A stretch of 64,000 bases of DNA, taken from assembly GCF_040126305.1 (NCBI RefSeq), contig NZ_CP149510.1:2491001-2555000 (forward strand), in the 5' to 3' direction. Positions within the stretch are counted from its first letter, which is position 1, and the number at the start of each line of letters is the position of its first letter. The notes below the pieces were generated by a model, which did no database searches, was not told the DNA's origin, and was given only the letters and a program-made list of their open reading frames with translations. Origin of the DNA: Pararhizobium sp. A13 (GTDB lineage: Bacteria; Pseudomonadota; Alphaproteobacteria; Rhizobiales; Rhizobiaceae). This document shows, piece by piece, positions 17,832 to 26,946 of the stretch. A program made the position numbers and the translations under genes.

Positions 17832-18452
17832 TCAAAGCTTGGAGATGATCGCGGCTTCACCGTCGCGGTCGACATCGCTTGCCCAGTGAGCCAACAACGC
17901 CGGAACGACTTCCTCGGCGGCGTCGATGACGAGCGGCTGGACGAGATGGGCGGTGTGGATGAAACCGGCTTCCGCCATATGCTGGATCAGCGTCATCAGC
18001 GGATCCCAGAAGCCGTTGATATTGACGAGCACGATCGGCTTGCGGTGACGGCCGAGCTGCGCCCAAGTCATGATCTCGACGATCTCTTCCAGCGTGCCGA
18101 TGCCGCCCGGTAGGGTGACAAAGGCGTCGGCACGCTCGAACATCTTGTGCTTGCGGTCATGCATGTCCGGCGTGACGATCAATTCGCTGAGCTGTCCCAG
18201 CGAATGACGGGTGGCCTCCATATCCATGAGAAATTCTGGTATGATGCCGGTAACGCGCCCGCCATGCGAGAGAACGCCGCTTGCGACTGCGCCCATGATG
18301 CCCTTCGTGCCGCCGCCATAGACGAGCCGGAGATGATTCTCGGCGATGGATTTGCCCAGAATGCGGCCGGCATCGATGTAGGATTTATCGCGGCCGGGCT
18401 GGGAGCCGCAATAAACGCAGATGGATCGAATCGGGATATTTTTCTCACTCAT
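17832..18452 (-). CDS. LOG family protein (cytokinin riboside 5'-monophosphate phosphoribohydrolase-like)
   Basis: The 206-residue protein contains the family fingerprints SICVYCGSQPG, YGGGTKGIMG, and PGGIGTLEE (the PGGxGTxxE catalytic motif). LOG enzymes cleave nucleoside 5'-monophosphates at the N-glycosidic bond, releasing free cytokinins in plant-associated organisms or AMP-derived adenine. The start MSEKNIPIRS at 18452 is preferred to a possible longer form at 18467. The substrate here is inferred from the family. Confidence 0.9.
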   Translation of the reverse strand: MSEKNIPIRSICVYCGSQPGRDKSYIDAGRILGKSIAENHLRLVYGGGTKGIMGAVASGVLSHGGRVTGIIPEFLMDMEATRHSLGQLSELIVTPDMHDRKHKMFERADAFVTLPGGIGTLEEIVEIMTWAQLGRHRKPIVLVNINGFWDPLMTLIQHMAEAGFIHTAHLVQPLVIDAAEEVVPALLAHWASDVDRDGEAAIISKL

Positions 18453-18710
18453 GGTCCAAAAAGACATCCCACCGCAGCAGGCGTCAAGAAAAATGACGGA
18501 AAACAGGGGCGCGGCCTGGCCCGGACATGAGGCGATGCTTGTAGAAAGCGACGGAAATCGTTAGCGTTTTCAGGAATAAGCTGACGATATGTGCAGGGCT
18601 GATTCCGTCTGGTTAGGAAAACGGAAAGCGGCAGGCATGTAGGCTTCGGGAGAGTCGTCCTCTGGTGTCCATTTCGGGCGCAGCCGGCTCCCGGCCATTT
18701 GGAGATGTGC

Positions 18711-20537
18711 ATGATGAAGAACAAGGCCGGCTGGGTGGCCCTTATCGTCCTGGCAATTGCATCCCTGCTGATGTTTTTCTTTGTCCTGCCGAATATCAAC
18801 AAAGGCAAGGACACCCTCACTGCCGACGCGCCGGTGGATAGCCCGGCAACCCTGGCCGATACGAAGAGCGCGCGGCCTGCGGCTGAGGGTGAGGCGGCGA
18901 CCAACACCGGCAAGTCTGCCGATCCGGCTGCCGAATGGACGGTGCCGGGGTTCGATGTCCTGCGTGTCGAGCCGGATGGCTCGACGGTCATTGCCGGGCG
19001 GGCTCAGCCCAACACCAAGCTTGAAATCGTCAACGGCGATACGGTCATCGGCACGGCCGACGTCGGCGCGACGGGTGATTTTGCCGCGATCTTCGACAAG
19101 CCGCTTGCAGCCGGCGATTATCAGCTGACGCTGCGCAGCGTCGGGGAAAACGGTGTGACCAAGTCCTCGGAAGAAGTTGCTACCGTTTCGATCCCCAAGG
19201 ACAAGGCCGGCGAACTGCTTGCCATGGTCTCGAAGCCGGGCGAGGCAAGCCGCATCATCACCAAACCGGCGGTCGAGGCAAACTCTGCTGATCCGGCTGC
19301 TCAATCCACGACGGCGACAGGCGAAGTCGCAAAGGCAGAGCCTGTTCCCGGCGCATCCGCCACGGTGACGGATAGCGCCGTTTCGGCCCAGACCCCGGCC
19401 ACGGGAGATGCGGCCGTTCCGGCAACCGGCGAGAACCCGGCTGTCGCTGTCTCTGCCGTCGAGATCGAAGGCAAGAAGATCTTCGTTGCCGGCAACGCCA
19501 AGGCCGGCGCGCTGGTTCGCATTTATGCCGATGACAAGCTTGTCGGCGAGATGAAGGCCGACGAGCAGGGACGGTTCGTGGTCGAGGGTACGATCGACCT
19601 GCCGGTCGGAAACCACACGATCCGCGCCGACGTGCTGGGCGCCGATGGCAGCAAGGTTGAGATGCGCGCCGCCGTTCCCTTCGATCGTCCGGCCGGCGAT
19701 CAGGTGGCAGCGGTGGCTCAGCCCAACGCGCAAGGGGCTGTCGCGCCCTTCGAGGGCGGCAGCTTCGATGGTCTGCGGATGGAGGCGACGAAGGCGCTCG
19801 GTCTGCTCAAGGGTTTGTACGCGGACGGCAAGGTGCCGACGGCCGAAGAACTGGCGGCAGCACGCTCTGCAACCGAAATCGCGTTGAAGTCGCTCGCCGA
19901 TTTCAAGGTCGCCGACAATCTCGATGCCAGCGTCAAGGAAATGGCGGCCAAGACGGCCAAGGCCGCGGCCGATGCGCTTGCCATGCTGAAGTCGCTGCCG
20001 ACCGATGCAGCCAGCGTTTCCGCATCGCTTGGTAAGATCGAGGCAGCGGTCGGCTCGGCGCTGATGCCGCGCACCGACGGCACCGGCGGCAACGCAGTTG
20101 CGACCGATACTCCGGCGACGCCGGTACAGAACGATGTCGCAAAGCCGGCAGTGGAAACGGCTGAGAAACCTGCCGCGGAGTCAGCCACACCTTCCGCAGA
20201 GTCCGGCGCTGCCGCGACTGCAGGCGGCGACAACGCCGCACCGGCCGAGAAACCGGCAACCGGGCAGGCTGCCGCCGAGCCGCAGACGGTGCAGCAGGCT
20301 CCGCTGCAGCAGAGCAAGACCTCGGTGATCATCCGCCGTGGTGATACGCTCTGGCAGATCTCGCGCCGGGTCTATGGTGCCGGCGTGCGCTATACGACAA
20401 TCTATCTCGCCAACGAGGACCAGATCAGCAATCCGGACCGTATCCTGCCCGGCCAAGTCTTCGGCGTGCCGGACGAAGCCATGTCGGAAGACGAATCGCG
20501 GGAAATGCACCGCAAGCGCATGAAGGGTCTGCGCTGA
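18711..20537 (+). CDS. LysM domain protein with Ig-like repeats, membrane-anchored
   Basis: The 608-residue protein has one N-terminal transmembrane anchor (WVALIVLAIASLLMFFFVLP), two Ig-like/SH3-like repeats (about 80-160 with GRAQPNTKLEIVNGDTVIG, and 250-330 with AGNAKAGALVRIYADDKLVG), a long Ala/Pro/Thr-rich linker, and a C-terminal LysM domain (RRGDTLWQISRRVYG and LPGQVFGVP, about 545-595). LysM binds peptidoglycan, so the protein probably spans the periplasm between inner membrane and wall. GGAG precedes the ATG at 18711 by six bases. A strong terminator follows. Confidence 0.85.
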   Translation: MMKNKAGWVALIVLAIASLLMFFFVLPNINKGKDTLTADAPVDSPATLADTKSARPAAEGEAATNTGKSADPAAEWTVPGFDVLRVEPDGSTVIAGRAQPNTKLEIVNGDTVIGTADVGATGDFAAIFDKPLAAGDYQLTLRSVGENGVTKSSEEVATVSIPKDKAGELLAMVSKPGEASRIITKPAVEANSADPAAQSTTATGEVAKAEPVPGASATVTDSAVSAQTPATGDAAVPATGENPAVAVSAVEIEGKKIFVAGNAKAGALVRIYADDKLVGEMKADEQGRFVVEGTIDLPVGNHTIRADVLGADGSKVEMRAAVPFDRPAGDQVAAVAQPNAQGAVAPFEGGSFDGLRMEATKALGLLKGLYADGKVPTAEELAAARSATEIALKSLADFKVADNLDASVKEMAAKTAKAAADALAMLKSLPTDAASVSASLGKIEAAVGSALMPRTDGTGGNAVATDTPATPVQNDVAKPAVETAEKPAAESATPSAESGAAATAGGDNAAPAEKPATGQAAAEPQTVQQAPLQQSKTSVIIRRGDTLWQISRRVYGAGVRYTTIYLANEDQISNPDRILPGQVFGVPDEAMSEDESREMHRKRMKGLR

Positions 20538-20593
20538 TCGCTTTTTACCGGCTGCTCCATTGCGGCCGGCCATCGTGAGACCTATGTGAGCCC

Positions 20594-20625
20594 AAAAGCG
20601 GCGCCTTGAGAGAGGCGCCGCTTTT
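20594..20625 (+). terminator. Rho-independent terminator after the LysM gene
   Basis: A perfect 13-bp stem (20594-20606 with 20613-20625), a six-base loop and a terminal TTTT make a strong terminator, 57 bases after the stop. It separates the LysM gene from the ABC exporter. Confidence 0.9.
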
Positions 20626-20735
20626 GATTGGAATTCCATGCACGTGCTTTCATGTCTGTCATCGGCATGACACCTCAGGCACGCAAGGACGGCTGTTGCT
20701 GAAAAGGCAGCCGGAGAACGAAGGCGGAAACACAC

Positions 20736-22622
20736 GTGGCAGCGCAGAAGAAGACGGTATCGGCGGACGCAGGCAATCCGCTGCAGACGATCATCAATCT
20801 CTGGCCCTATATGTGGCCGAGCGACCGTATAGACCTCAAGATGCGTGTCGTCTGGGCGACCCTCATCCTGCTGGTCGCCAAGATCGTGCTCCTGCTCGTG
20901 CCTTATTTCTTCAAATGGGCGACCGACGCACTGAACGGCAAGACCGACATTGTCGGCGTTCTCCCGGCCGTCTTCACCGGCGCCGTGATGCTGGTGCTGG
21001 CCTATAACCTGGCGCGTTTGCTGCAGGCGGGGCTGAACCAGCTGCGCGACGCGCTGTTTGCGAGCGTCGGCCAGCATGCCGTGCGCCAGCTTGCCTATCG
21101 CACATTCGTCCACATGCACCAGCTGTCGCTCCGCTTCCACCTGGAACGCCGCACCGGCGGCCTGTCGCGCATCATCGAGCGCGGCACCAAGGGCATAGAG
21201 ACGATCGTCCGTTTCACCATCCTCAACACGGTGCCGACCCTGATCGAGTTCCTTATGACGGCAGTGGTCTTCTGGTGGGGCTATGGCTTCAGCTATCTGC
21301 TGGTGACCGCCATCACCGTCTGGCTCTATATCTGGTTCACGATCAAGGCCAGCGACTGGCGCATCTCGATCCGCCGCTCGATGAACGACAGCGATACGGA
21401 CGCCAATACGAAGGCGATCGATTCCCTCCTTAATTTCGAGACGGTCAAATATTTCGGCAACGAGGAGATGGAAGCCAAGCGTTTCGACCAGTCCATGGCG
21501 CGCTACGAGCGTTCGGCGACACAGGTCTGGACCTCGCTCGGCTGGCTCAACTTCGGCCAGGCGCTGATTTTCGGCGCGGGCACAGCGGTCATGATGGTGA
21601 TGTCGGCGCTTGCCGTCCAGCGTGGCGAACAGACGCTCGGCGATTTCGTCTTCATCAACGCGATGCTGATCCAACTTGCCATCCCGTTGAACTTCATCGG
21701 CTTCGTCTATCGCGAAATCCGCCAGGGCCTGACGGATATCGAGCAGATGTTCGAGCTGCTCGAGGTCGAGGCGGAGGTCGTGGATAGCCCGGATGCCAGG
21801 GAATTGGTGATCGACCGCGGCGCGATCGCCTTCAAGGACGTGCATTTCGCCTATGATCCGGCCCGTCCGATCCTCAAGGGCATCAGCTTTGAGGTACCGG
21901 CAGGAAAGACCGTCGCCGTGGTCGGTCCCTCGGGCGCCGGCAAATCGACGCTGTCGCGGCTCCTCTACCGCTTCTACGATGTCCAGGAGGGCGCCATCAC
22001 CATCGATGGCCAGGACGTCCGCGACGTGAAGCAGAAGAGCCTGCGGGCCGTGATCGGCATGGTGCCGCAAGATACGGTGCTGTTCAACGACACGATCGCC
22101 TACAACATCCGCTACGGCCGCACCTCCGCCACGCAGGCGGAGATCGAGGCGGCGGCGGATATCGCCCAGATCGGTGAGTTCATCGAGAGCCTTCCGGAGG
22201 GCTACGGCGCCATGGTCGGCGAGCGCGGCTTGAAGCTGTCGGGCGGCGAGAAGCAGCGTGTCGCCATCGCCCGCACGGTGCTGAAAAGCCCGCCGATCCT
22301 CATCCTCGACGAGGCGACCTCGGCGCTCGACACCCGCACCGAGCAGGAGATCCAGACGGCGCTCGATATCGTCTCGCAGAACCGCACGACGCTGGTCATC
22401 GCCCACCGCCTGTCGACGGTCATCCACGCCGACGAGATCATCGTCTTGAAGGACGGCGGCATCGCCGAGCGCGGCACCCATGGGGAACTTATCGACCGCG
22501 ACGGCCTTTACGCCTCGATGTGGAACCGCCAGCGCGAAGCGACCCAGGCCGAGGAAACGCTGAAGAAGGTCCGCGAGAGCGACGATCTGGGTGTCGTGGT
22601 GCGCGGTGCAGCGGCGATGTGA
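20736..22622 (+). CDS. Atm1-type ABC exporter (permease-ATPase fusion)
   Basis: The 628-residue half-transporter has six transmembrane helices (about residues 40-330) and a nucleotide-binding domain with Walker [12 protein letters not shown], signature LSGGEKQRVAIAR, Walker B ILILDEATSALD and the H-loop in VIAHRLSTV. The segment FINAMLIQLAIPLNFIGFVY followed by REIRQG is characteristic of the Atm1/ABCB7 group, which exports glutathione-linked sulfur or heavy-metal compounds. The start is a GTG at 20736. It is separated from psd by a short repeat-like spacer. Confidence 0.9.
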   Translation: MAAQKKTVSADAGNPLQTIINLWPYMWPSDRIDLKMRVVWATLILLVAKIVLLLVPYFFKWATDALNGKTDIVGVLPAVFTGAVMLVLAYNLARLLQAGLNQLRDALFASVGQHAVRQLAYRTFVHMHQLSLRFHLERRTGGLSRIIERGTKGIETIVRFTILNTVPTLIEFLMTAVVFWWGYGFSYLLVTAITVWLYIWFTIKASDWRISIRRSMNDSDTDANTKAIDSLLNFETVKYFGNEEMEAKRFDQSMARYERSATQVWTSLGWLNFGQALIFGAGTAVMMVMSALAVQRGEQTLGDFVFINAMLIQLAIPLNFIGFVYREIRQGLTDIEQMFELLEVEAEVVDSPDARELVIDRGAIAFKDVHFAYDPARPILKGISFEVPAGKTVAVVGPSGAGKSTLSRLLYRFYDVQEGAITIDGQDVRDVKQKSLRAVIGMVPQDTVLFNDTIAYNIRYGRTSATQAEIEAAADIAQIGEFIESLPEGYGAMVGERGLKLSGGEKQRVAIARTVLKSPPILILDEATSALDTRTEQEIQTALDIVSQNRTTLVIAHRLSTVIHADEIIVLKDGGIAERGTHGELIDRDGLYASMWNRQREATQAEETLKKVRESDDLGVVVRGAAAM

Positions 22623-22627
22623 TAGGG

Positions 22628-22720
22628 GAGTGAGGAGTGATAGTAAGCAGTGAGCAGTGGATAGCCAGCGTTCTCAGAACTTCTCGCGGCTCACTACTCA
22701 CTAACGACTACCAACTGCTG
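22628..22720. repeat. Low-complexity GTGAG/CTCAC spacer
   Basis: The spacer contains GTGAGGAGTGA (22630-22640), GCAGTGAGCAGTGG, and an opposed TCACTACTCAC (22691-22701) that can pair with the first with one mismatch. It lies between the ABC exporter and psd. Function is unknown. Confidence 0.45.
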
Positions 22721-22769
22721 CTTTTTCCCTGTACGTCCTAACCGAACGAAAATCTGGAGATCCCTGTTC

Positions 22770-23468
22770 ATGAGCTTGATCAATTCGGTGCGCAACACGC
22801 TGGTCCCGGTCCACAAGGAAGGCTATCGCTTCATCGCCGGTTTCTTCGTCGTTTCGCTGCTTCTCGGGTTTCTCTGGGAGCCGCTGATGTGGATCGGTTT
22901 CATCCTGACTGCCTGGTGCGCATATTTCTTCCGCGATCCGGAACGCATGACGCCGCTCGATGACGATCTGGTCATCAGCCCGGCAGACGGCCGTGTCTCG
23001 TCGATCGCGCTGGTGACGCCGCCGGAAGAGCTTGGTCTCGGCACCACGCCGATGCTGCGCATCTCGGTCTTCATGAACGTTTTCAACTGCCACGTGAACC
23101 GCTCGCCGGTGCGCGGCACCATCCGCCGTATCGCCTATCGCGCCGGAAAGTTCGTCAATGCCGATCTCGACAAGGCAAGCCACGAAAACGAGCGCAACGG
23201 TCTTGTCATCGAGACGGCGCATGGCGAGATCGGCGTTGTCCAGATCGCCGGTCTTGTCGCCCGCCGCATCGTCTGCTGGTCGGCTGAAAACGATGCGCTG
23301 CAGCCCGGCGAGCGCTTCGGCCTCATCCGTTTCGGTTCCCGCCTCGACGTCTTCCTGCCCGAAGGCGCCCAGCCGCGCGTCAGCCTCGGCCAGACGGCCG
23401 TCGCTGGCGAAACCGTCCTGGCTGAGTTCGGTTCTGCAAAGGGTCCGGTCATCAGCCGCCGCGGTTGA
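22770..23468 (+). CDS. psd: Phosphatidylserine decarboxylase proenzyme
   Basis: The 232-residue bacterial short-form PSD decarboxylates phosphatidylserine to phosphatidylethanolamine at the inner membrane. It has a membrane-associated N-terminus ([19 protein letters not shown]), the AYFFRDPER and SPADGRVSS motifs, [11 protein letters not shown], and the self-cleavage site in RFGSRLDVF, where Gly-Ser cleavage yields the pyruvoyl alpha chain. It is followed 35 bases later by pssA, giving the two consecutive steps from CDP-diacylglycerol to PE. Confidence 0.95.
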   Translation: MSLINSVRNTLVPVHKEGYRFIAGFFVVSLLLGFLWEPLMWIGFILTAWCAYFFRDPERMTPLDDDLVISPADGRVSSIALVTPPEELGLGTTPMLRISVFMNVFNCHVNRSPVRGTIRRIAYRAGKFVNADLDKASHENERNGLVIETAHGEIGVVQIAGLVARRIVCWSAENDALQPGERFGLIRFGSRLDVFLPEGAQPRVSLGQTAVAGETVLAEFGSAKGPVISRRG

Positions 23469-23503
23469 TGGCAGGCGCTCGGTAACGGGAACAGGAGTAC
23501 GTC

Positions 23504-24355
23504 ATGGAAACGCCCTTTCCGTCCTTTGAACCGAATGGCCCGAACGACGAGGCGCGCGGTCCGCGCCTCAGGGAAATTCCGCTGCGGCTGATCGTGCCCA
23601 ATATGATCACCGTGCTTGCCATTTGCGCCGGCCTCTCCGGCGTCCGGCTTGCCTTCGAAAACCGCTTTGAACTTGCCGTCGCCATGGTGCTGGTCGCAGC
23701 CTTCCTCGATGGTATCGACGGCCGTGTGGCGCGGCTGATGAAGGCGACTTCGAAGTTTGGCGCCCAGATGGATTCGCTCGCCGACATCGTCAATTTCGGC
23801 GTCGCGCCCGCGCTCGTTCTCTACGCCTTTGTTCTCGACCAGGCCCGCTCGCTCGGCTGGATTGCCGCGCTGATCTATGTCATCGCTGCCGGCCTGCGCC
23901 TTGCCCGCTTCAACGTCATGGCCGAGCGCGAGGTAAAAGCCTCCTGGCAGTCGGAATATTTCGTCGGCGTGCCGGCGCCGGCCGGCGCCATGCTGGTCCT
24001 CCTGCCGATGTATCTCGGCCTTCTCGGTCTTGCCCCGGATCGCGTCGTCGCTCTCGTTTCATCCGCCTATACCGTGCTGATCGCCTTCCTGCTGGTCAGC
24101 CGCCTGCCGGTCTGGTCCGGCAAGTCGGAAAACCGCGTGCGCCGCGATCTCGTCCTGCCCGTCATCCTCTTCGTCGTTCTCTATGTCGCGACGCTGATGA
24201 GCTTCACCTGGGAGACGATGGTGATCACGGCGGTCGGATATCTCATCAGCCTGCCGTTCGGCGCGCGCAAGTGGCAGAAGAAATACGGCGACTGGCCCCT
24301 GCATCCGGACCATCCGGTGCCGGTCGACGACGGGTTGCCGGAAGACAAGAAGTAG
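23504..24355 (+). CDS. pssA: CDP-diacylglycerol--serine O-phosphatidyltransferase
   Basis: The 283-residue integral membrane enzyme makes phosphatidylserine, the substrate of the adjacent Psd. The CDP-alcohol phosphotransferase motif is complete: DGRVAR followed by GAQMDSLAD (DG-x2-AR-x8-G-x3-D-x3-D). Multiple transmembrane helices follow. The cytosolic tail is proline-rich. It shares a transcript with psd and ends at a bidirectional terminator. Confidence 0.95.
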   Translation: METPFPSFEPNGPNDEARGPRLREIPLRLIVPNMITVLAICAGLSGVRLAFENRFELAVAMVLVAAFLDGIDGRVARLMKATSKFGAQMDSLADIVNFGVAPALVLYAFVLDQARSLGWIAALIYVIAAGLRLARFNVMAEREVKASWQSEYFVGVPAPAGAMLVLLPMYLGLLGLAPDRVVALVSSAYTVLIAFLLVSRLPVWSGKSENRVRRDLVLPVILFVVLYVATLMSFTWETMVITAVGYLISLPFGARKWQKKYGDWPLHPDHPVPVDDGLPEDKK

Positions 24356-24371
24356 GGTGTTTGTTGCCATC

Positions 24372-24408
24372 AAAAAAGCCGCTGCGAGCGACCCGCAGCG
24401 GCTTTTTT
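24372..24408. terminator. Bidirectional terminator between pssA and the SDR gene
   Basis: A perfect 15-bp stem (24372-24386 with 24394-24408) with a seven-base loop has A6 on one side and T6 on the other, so it can stop transcription from both convergent genes. Confidence 0.92.
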
Positions 24409-24426
24409 CATTCTGGTATCCAGTGA

Positions 24427-25167
24427 TCAATCCGGCAGCCGATAGTCGACGATCCGGTTTTCGCGCAGGATGAAGAGCTTGCCGGTCTCCGTCTGGTCCG
24501 GGCCGACCAGCGGCAGCAGCTTGGCGGCGACTTCCGAAGGATGCGGCACGGTTGATGGGTCCTCACCGGGAATGGCTTGCGCCCGCATGGCGGTGCGGGT
24601 CGCGCCCGGATCGACGCTGAGGATGCGCAGCGGCAGGCGTTGCGTCTCGCCGGCCCAGGTGCGTGCCAGGGCCTCGACTGCGGCTTTGGAGGCGGAGTAA
24701 GGCCCCCAAAACGGCTTGCACTTGTGGGCGGCGCTGGAGGACAGGATGAGTGCACGGCCAGCGTCCGACTGTTGAAGCAGCGGATCGACGGAGCGGATCA
24801 GCCGCCATGTCGCGGTGACGTTGATGGTCATCACCTTCTCGAACACCTTGGCCTCGACATGACCGATCGGCGAGATGACGCCCAGCAAGCCGGCATTGGC
24901 AACGAGGATATCGAGCTTGCCCCAGCGCTCATGGATGGCGCCGCCGAGCTTGTCGATCGCTGCCATGTCGGCAAGATCGAAGGGAACCAGTGTCGCCGGC
25001 AATCCGCCGGCGGCCTTGATCGCGTCGTCCAGCTCTTCCAACCCACCGATGGTGCGGGCGCAGGCGATCACCTGGGCGCCGGCTTTGGCCAGTTCAAGCG
25101 CGGTGAAATAGCCGATGCCGCGCGATGCGCCGGTGACCAGTGCTATGCGGCCCTTGAGATCGATCAT
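24427..25167 (-). CDS. Short-chain dehydrogenase/reductase (SDR)
   Basis: The 246-residue NAD(P)-dependent oxidoreductase has the cofactor motif TGASRGIG, the NAG motif in LVANAGLLG, Ser in ILSSSAAH and the YxxxK catalytic pair in YSASKAA. The substrate is not predictable. It lies next to purF on the same strand, as in other rhizobia, but about 130 bases with a hairpin separate them. Confidence 0.88.
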   Translation of the reverse strand: MIDLKGRIALVTGASRGIGYFTALELAKAGAQVIACARTIGGLEELDDAIKAAGGLPATLVPFDLADMAAIDKLGGAIHERWGKLDILVANAGLLGVISPIGHVEAKVFEKVMTINVTATWRLIRSVDPLLQQSDAGRALILSSSAAHKCKPFWGPYSASKAAVEALARTWAGETQRLPLRILSVDPGATRTAMRAQAIPGEDPSTVPHPSEVAAKLLPLVGPDQTETGKLFILRENRIVDYRLPD

Positions 25168-25267
25168 GTCTGGGTGGCTCCGAATTCATTGATGCGGCCC
25201 TGCTGTGCCACACGTCTGGGCGAAGACGCAAGACATGGTGCGGCAGGTTCAAGAGCCGAAGGGCAGT

Positions 25268-25295
25268 TTCCTCGAATCCTTTCCGATTCGAGGAA
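25268..25295. terminator. Hairpin downstream of purF
   Basis: A perfect 11-bp inverted repeat (25268-25278 with 25285-25295) lies 6 bases after the purF stop on the minus strand. No T-run follows in that direction, so it may be a weak terminator or an mRNA-stabilising stem. Confidence 0.5.
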
Positions 25296-25300
25296 CAGCG

Positions 25301-26791
25301 TCAGCCGTTGCTGGCAAGAACCGATAGCTTGAGACCGGCAGTCTCGCCATTCTTGTCCAGAAGCCGGGTCGGATAATCACCGGTGAAATAATGATCGGTG
25401 AACTGCGGACGGGCCGGATTGCGGTCTTCGCCGCCGACGGCGCGATACAGGCCGTCGATCGTCAGGAACTCCAGCGAGTCGGCACCGATATATTTCGCCA
25501 TCGCCTTGACGTCGGCATACTGGTTGGCGAGCAGCTTGTCGGCATTCGGCGTGTCGATGCCGTAGAAATCGGGATAGAAGATCATTGGGCTCGCAACGCG
25601 GACATGGACTTCGGTTGCGCCCGCATCGCGGATCATCTGCACGATCTTCAGCGAGGTCGTGCCGCGCACGATCGAATCGTCGACCAGCACGACGCGCTTG
25701 CCTTCGATCATGGCGCGGTTGGCCGAATGCTTCAGCTTGACGCCGAAGGCGCGGATCTGCTGCGTCGGCTCGATGAAGGTGCGGCCGACATAGTGGTTGC
25801 GGATGATGCCATATTCGAAGGGAATGCCGCTCGCCTGGGCATAACCAAGTGCCGCCGGCGTGCCGCCATCCGGAACCGGTACGACCACGTCTGCCTCGAC
25901 CGGTGATTCCTTGGCGAGATTGATGCCCATGTTCTTGCGCGCCACATAGACGCTGCGGCCGCCGACGACCGAATCGGGACGGGCGAAATAGACGTACTCA
26001 AACAGGCAGAGCCGTTCCGGCTGAGGGTTGACCGGCTTGCGCGCATCGATCTGGATCGAACCATCGGGCTGGATTTCGCAGATGATGACTTCGCCGTTCT
26101 CGACGTCGCGGATGTATTTCGCGCCAATGATGTCGAGCGCGCAGGTTTCCGAGCAAAAGATCGGCTTGCCGTCGAGTTCGCCCATGACCAGCGGCCGAAT
26201 GCCGGTGGGGTCGCGCGCGGCAATCAGCTTGGTGCGCGTCATGGCGAGCATCGAATAGCCGCCCTCCATTTGCCGGATGGCGTCAATAAAGCGGTCTGCC
26301 GTCGAGCTATGGCGCGAGCGGGCAATCAGGTGAAGCACGACCTCGGTGTCCGAGGTCGACTGACAGATGGCGCCGGTCGCAATGATCTGGCGGCGAAGCG
26401 TCAGGCCGTTGGTGAAGTTGCCGTTATGGGCAATGGCGATGCCGCCGACTTCCAGTTCGGCAAACAGCGGCTGTACGTTGCGCAAGGCGACTTCGCCGGT
26501 GGTGGAGTAACGGGTATGGCCGATGGCGATCGAACCGGGCAGCTTTGCCAGGATCGCCGGATCGGTATAGTGGTCGCCGACCAGGCCCATGCGCTTTTCG
26601 GTACGGAACTGCTTGCCGTCGAAGGTGACGATGCCCGCCGCTTCCTGTCCACGATGCTGCAGCGCATGCAGGCCGAGCGCAGTGAGCGTCGCGGCGTCCT
26701 GGTGCCCCAGGATGCCGAAGACGCCGCATTCCTCGTGCAGCGTATCGCCATCGAATTCGTCGTTGATCTCTTCGGATCGCAAATGGGTCAT
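25301..26791 (-). CDS. purF: Amidophosphoribosyltransferase
   Basis: The 496-residue enzyme catalyses the first committed step of purine synthesis, PRPP plus glutamine to phosphoribosylamine. A 21-residue propeptide precedes the catalytic N-terminal Cys in EECGVFGI, followed by the Ntn glutaminase domain (HTRYSTTG, HNGNFTN) and the phosphoribosyltransferase domain with the PRPP loop VVLVDDSIVRGTT. It lies downstream of cvpA on the same strand, the classical cvpA-purF arrangement, with a hairpin in the gap. Confidence 0.97.
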   Translation of the reverse strand: MTHLRSEEINDEFDGDTLHEECGVFGILGHQDAATLTALGLHALQHRGQEAAGIVTFDGKQFRTEKRMGLVGDHYTDPAILAKLPGSIAIGHTRYSTTGEVALRNVQPLFAELEVGGIAIAHNGNFTNGLTLRRQIIATGAICQSTSDTEVVLHLIARSRHSSTADRFIDAIRQMEGGYSMLAMTRTKLIAARDPTGIRPLVMGELDGKPIFCSETCALDIIGAKYIRDVENGEVIICEIQPDGSIQIDARKPVNPQPERLCLFEYVYFARPDSVVGGRSVYVARKNMGINLAKESPVEADVVVPVPDGGTPAALGYAQASGIPFEYGIIRNHYVGRTFIEPTQQIRAFGVKLKHSANRAMIEGKRVVLVDDSIVRGTTSLKIVQMIRDAGATEVHVRVASPMIFYPDFYGIDTPNADKLLANQYADVKAMAKYIGADSLEFLTIDGLYRAVGGEDRNPARPQFTDHYFTGDYPTRLLDKNGETAGLKLSVLASNG

Positions 26792-26905
26792 CGCTGTTGG
26801 CCTTTATCCTAAGGGCAGGAACGCGTTGCACATATTGTATCGGGTCATCGGCCCTTCAAGCCACAAGGACTTGAGGGAATTGCATGTCATCATTGCAAAA
26901 TGGAC

Positions 26906-26928
26906 AGAGCCCGCCGGAGCGGGCCCTC
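26906..26928 (-). terminator. Hairpin with UNCG-type loop in the cvpA-purF gap
   Basis: On the minus strand a GC-rich stem closes a TCCG loop (C-UCCG-G) 19 bases after the cvpA stop and about 115 bases before purF. The T-content after it is modest, so it may be a partial terminator or attenuator. It could uncouple purF from cvpA. Confidence 0.5.
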
Positions 26929-26946
26929 GTTTTCCATTGCTCGGCC

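Noticed and set aside
20181-22481. Long minus-strand open frame (about 766 codons) opposite the LysM and Atm1-like genes
   Set aside because: The plus strand encodes complete, motif-bearing proteins here. The antisense frame is an artefact of GC-rich third codon positions, with Arg/His/Asp/Gly-biased composition and no family features.
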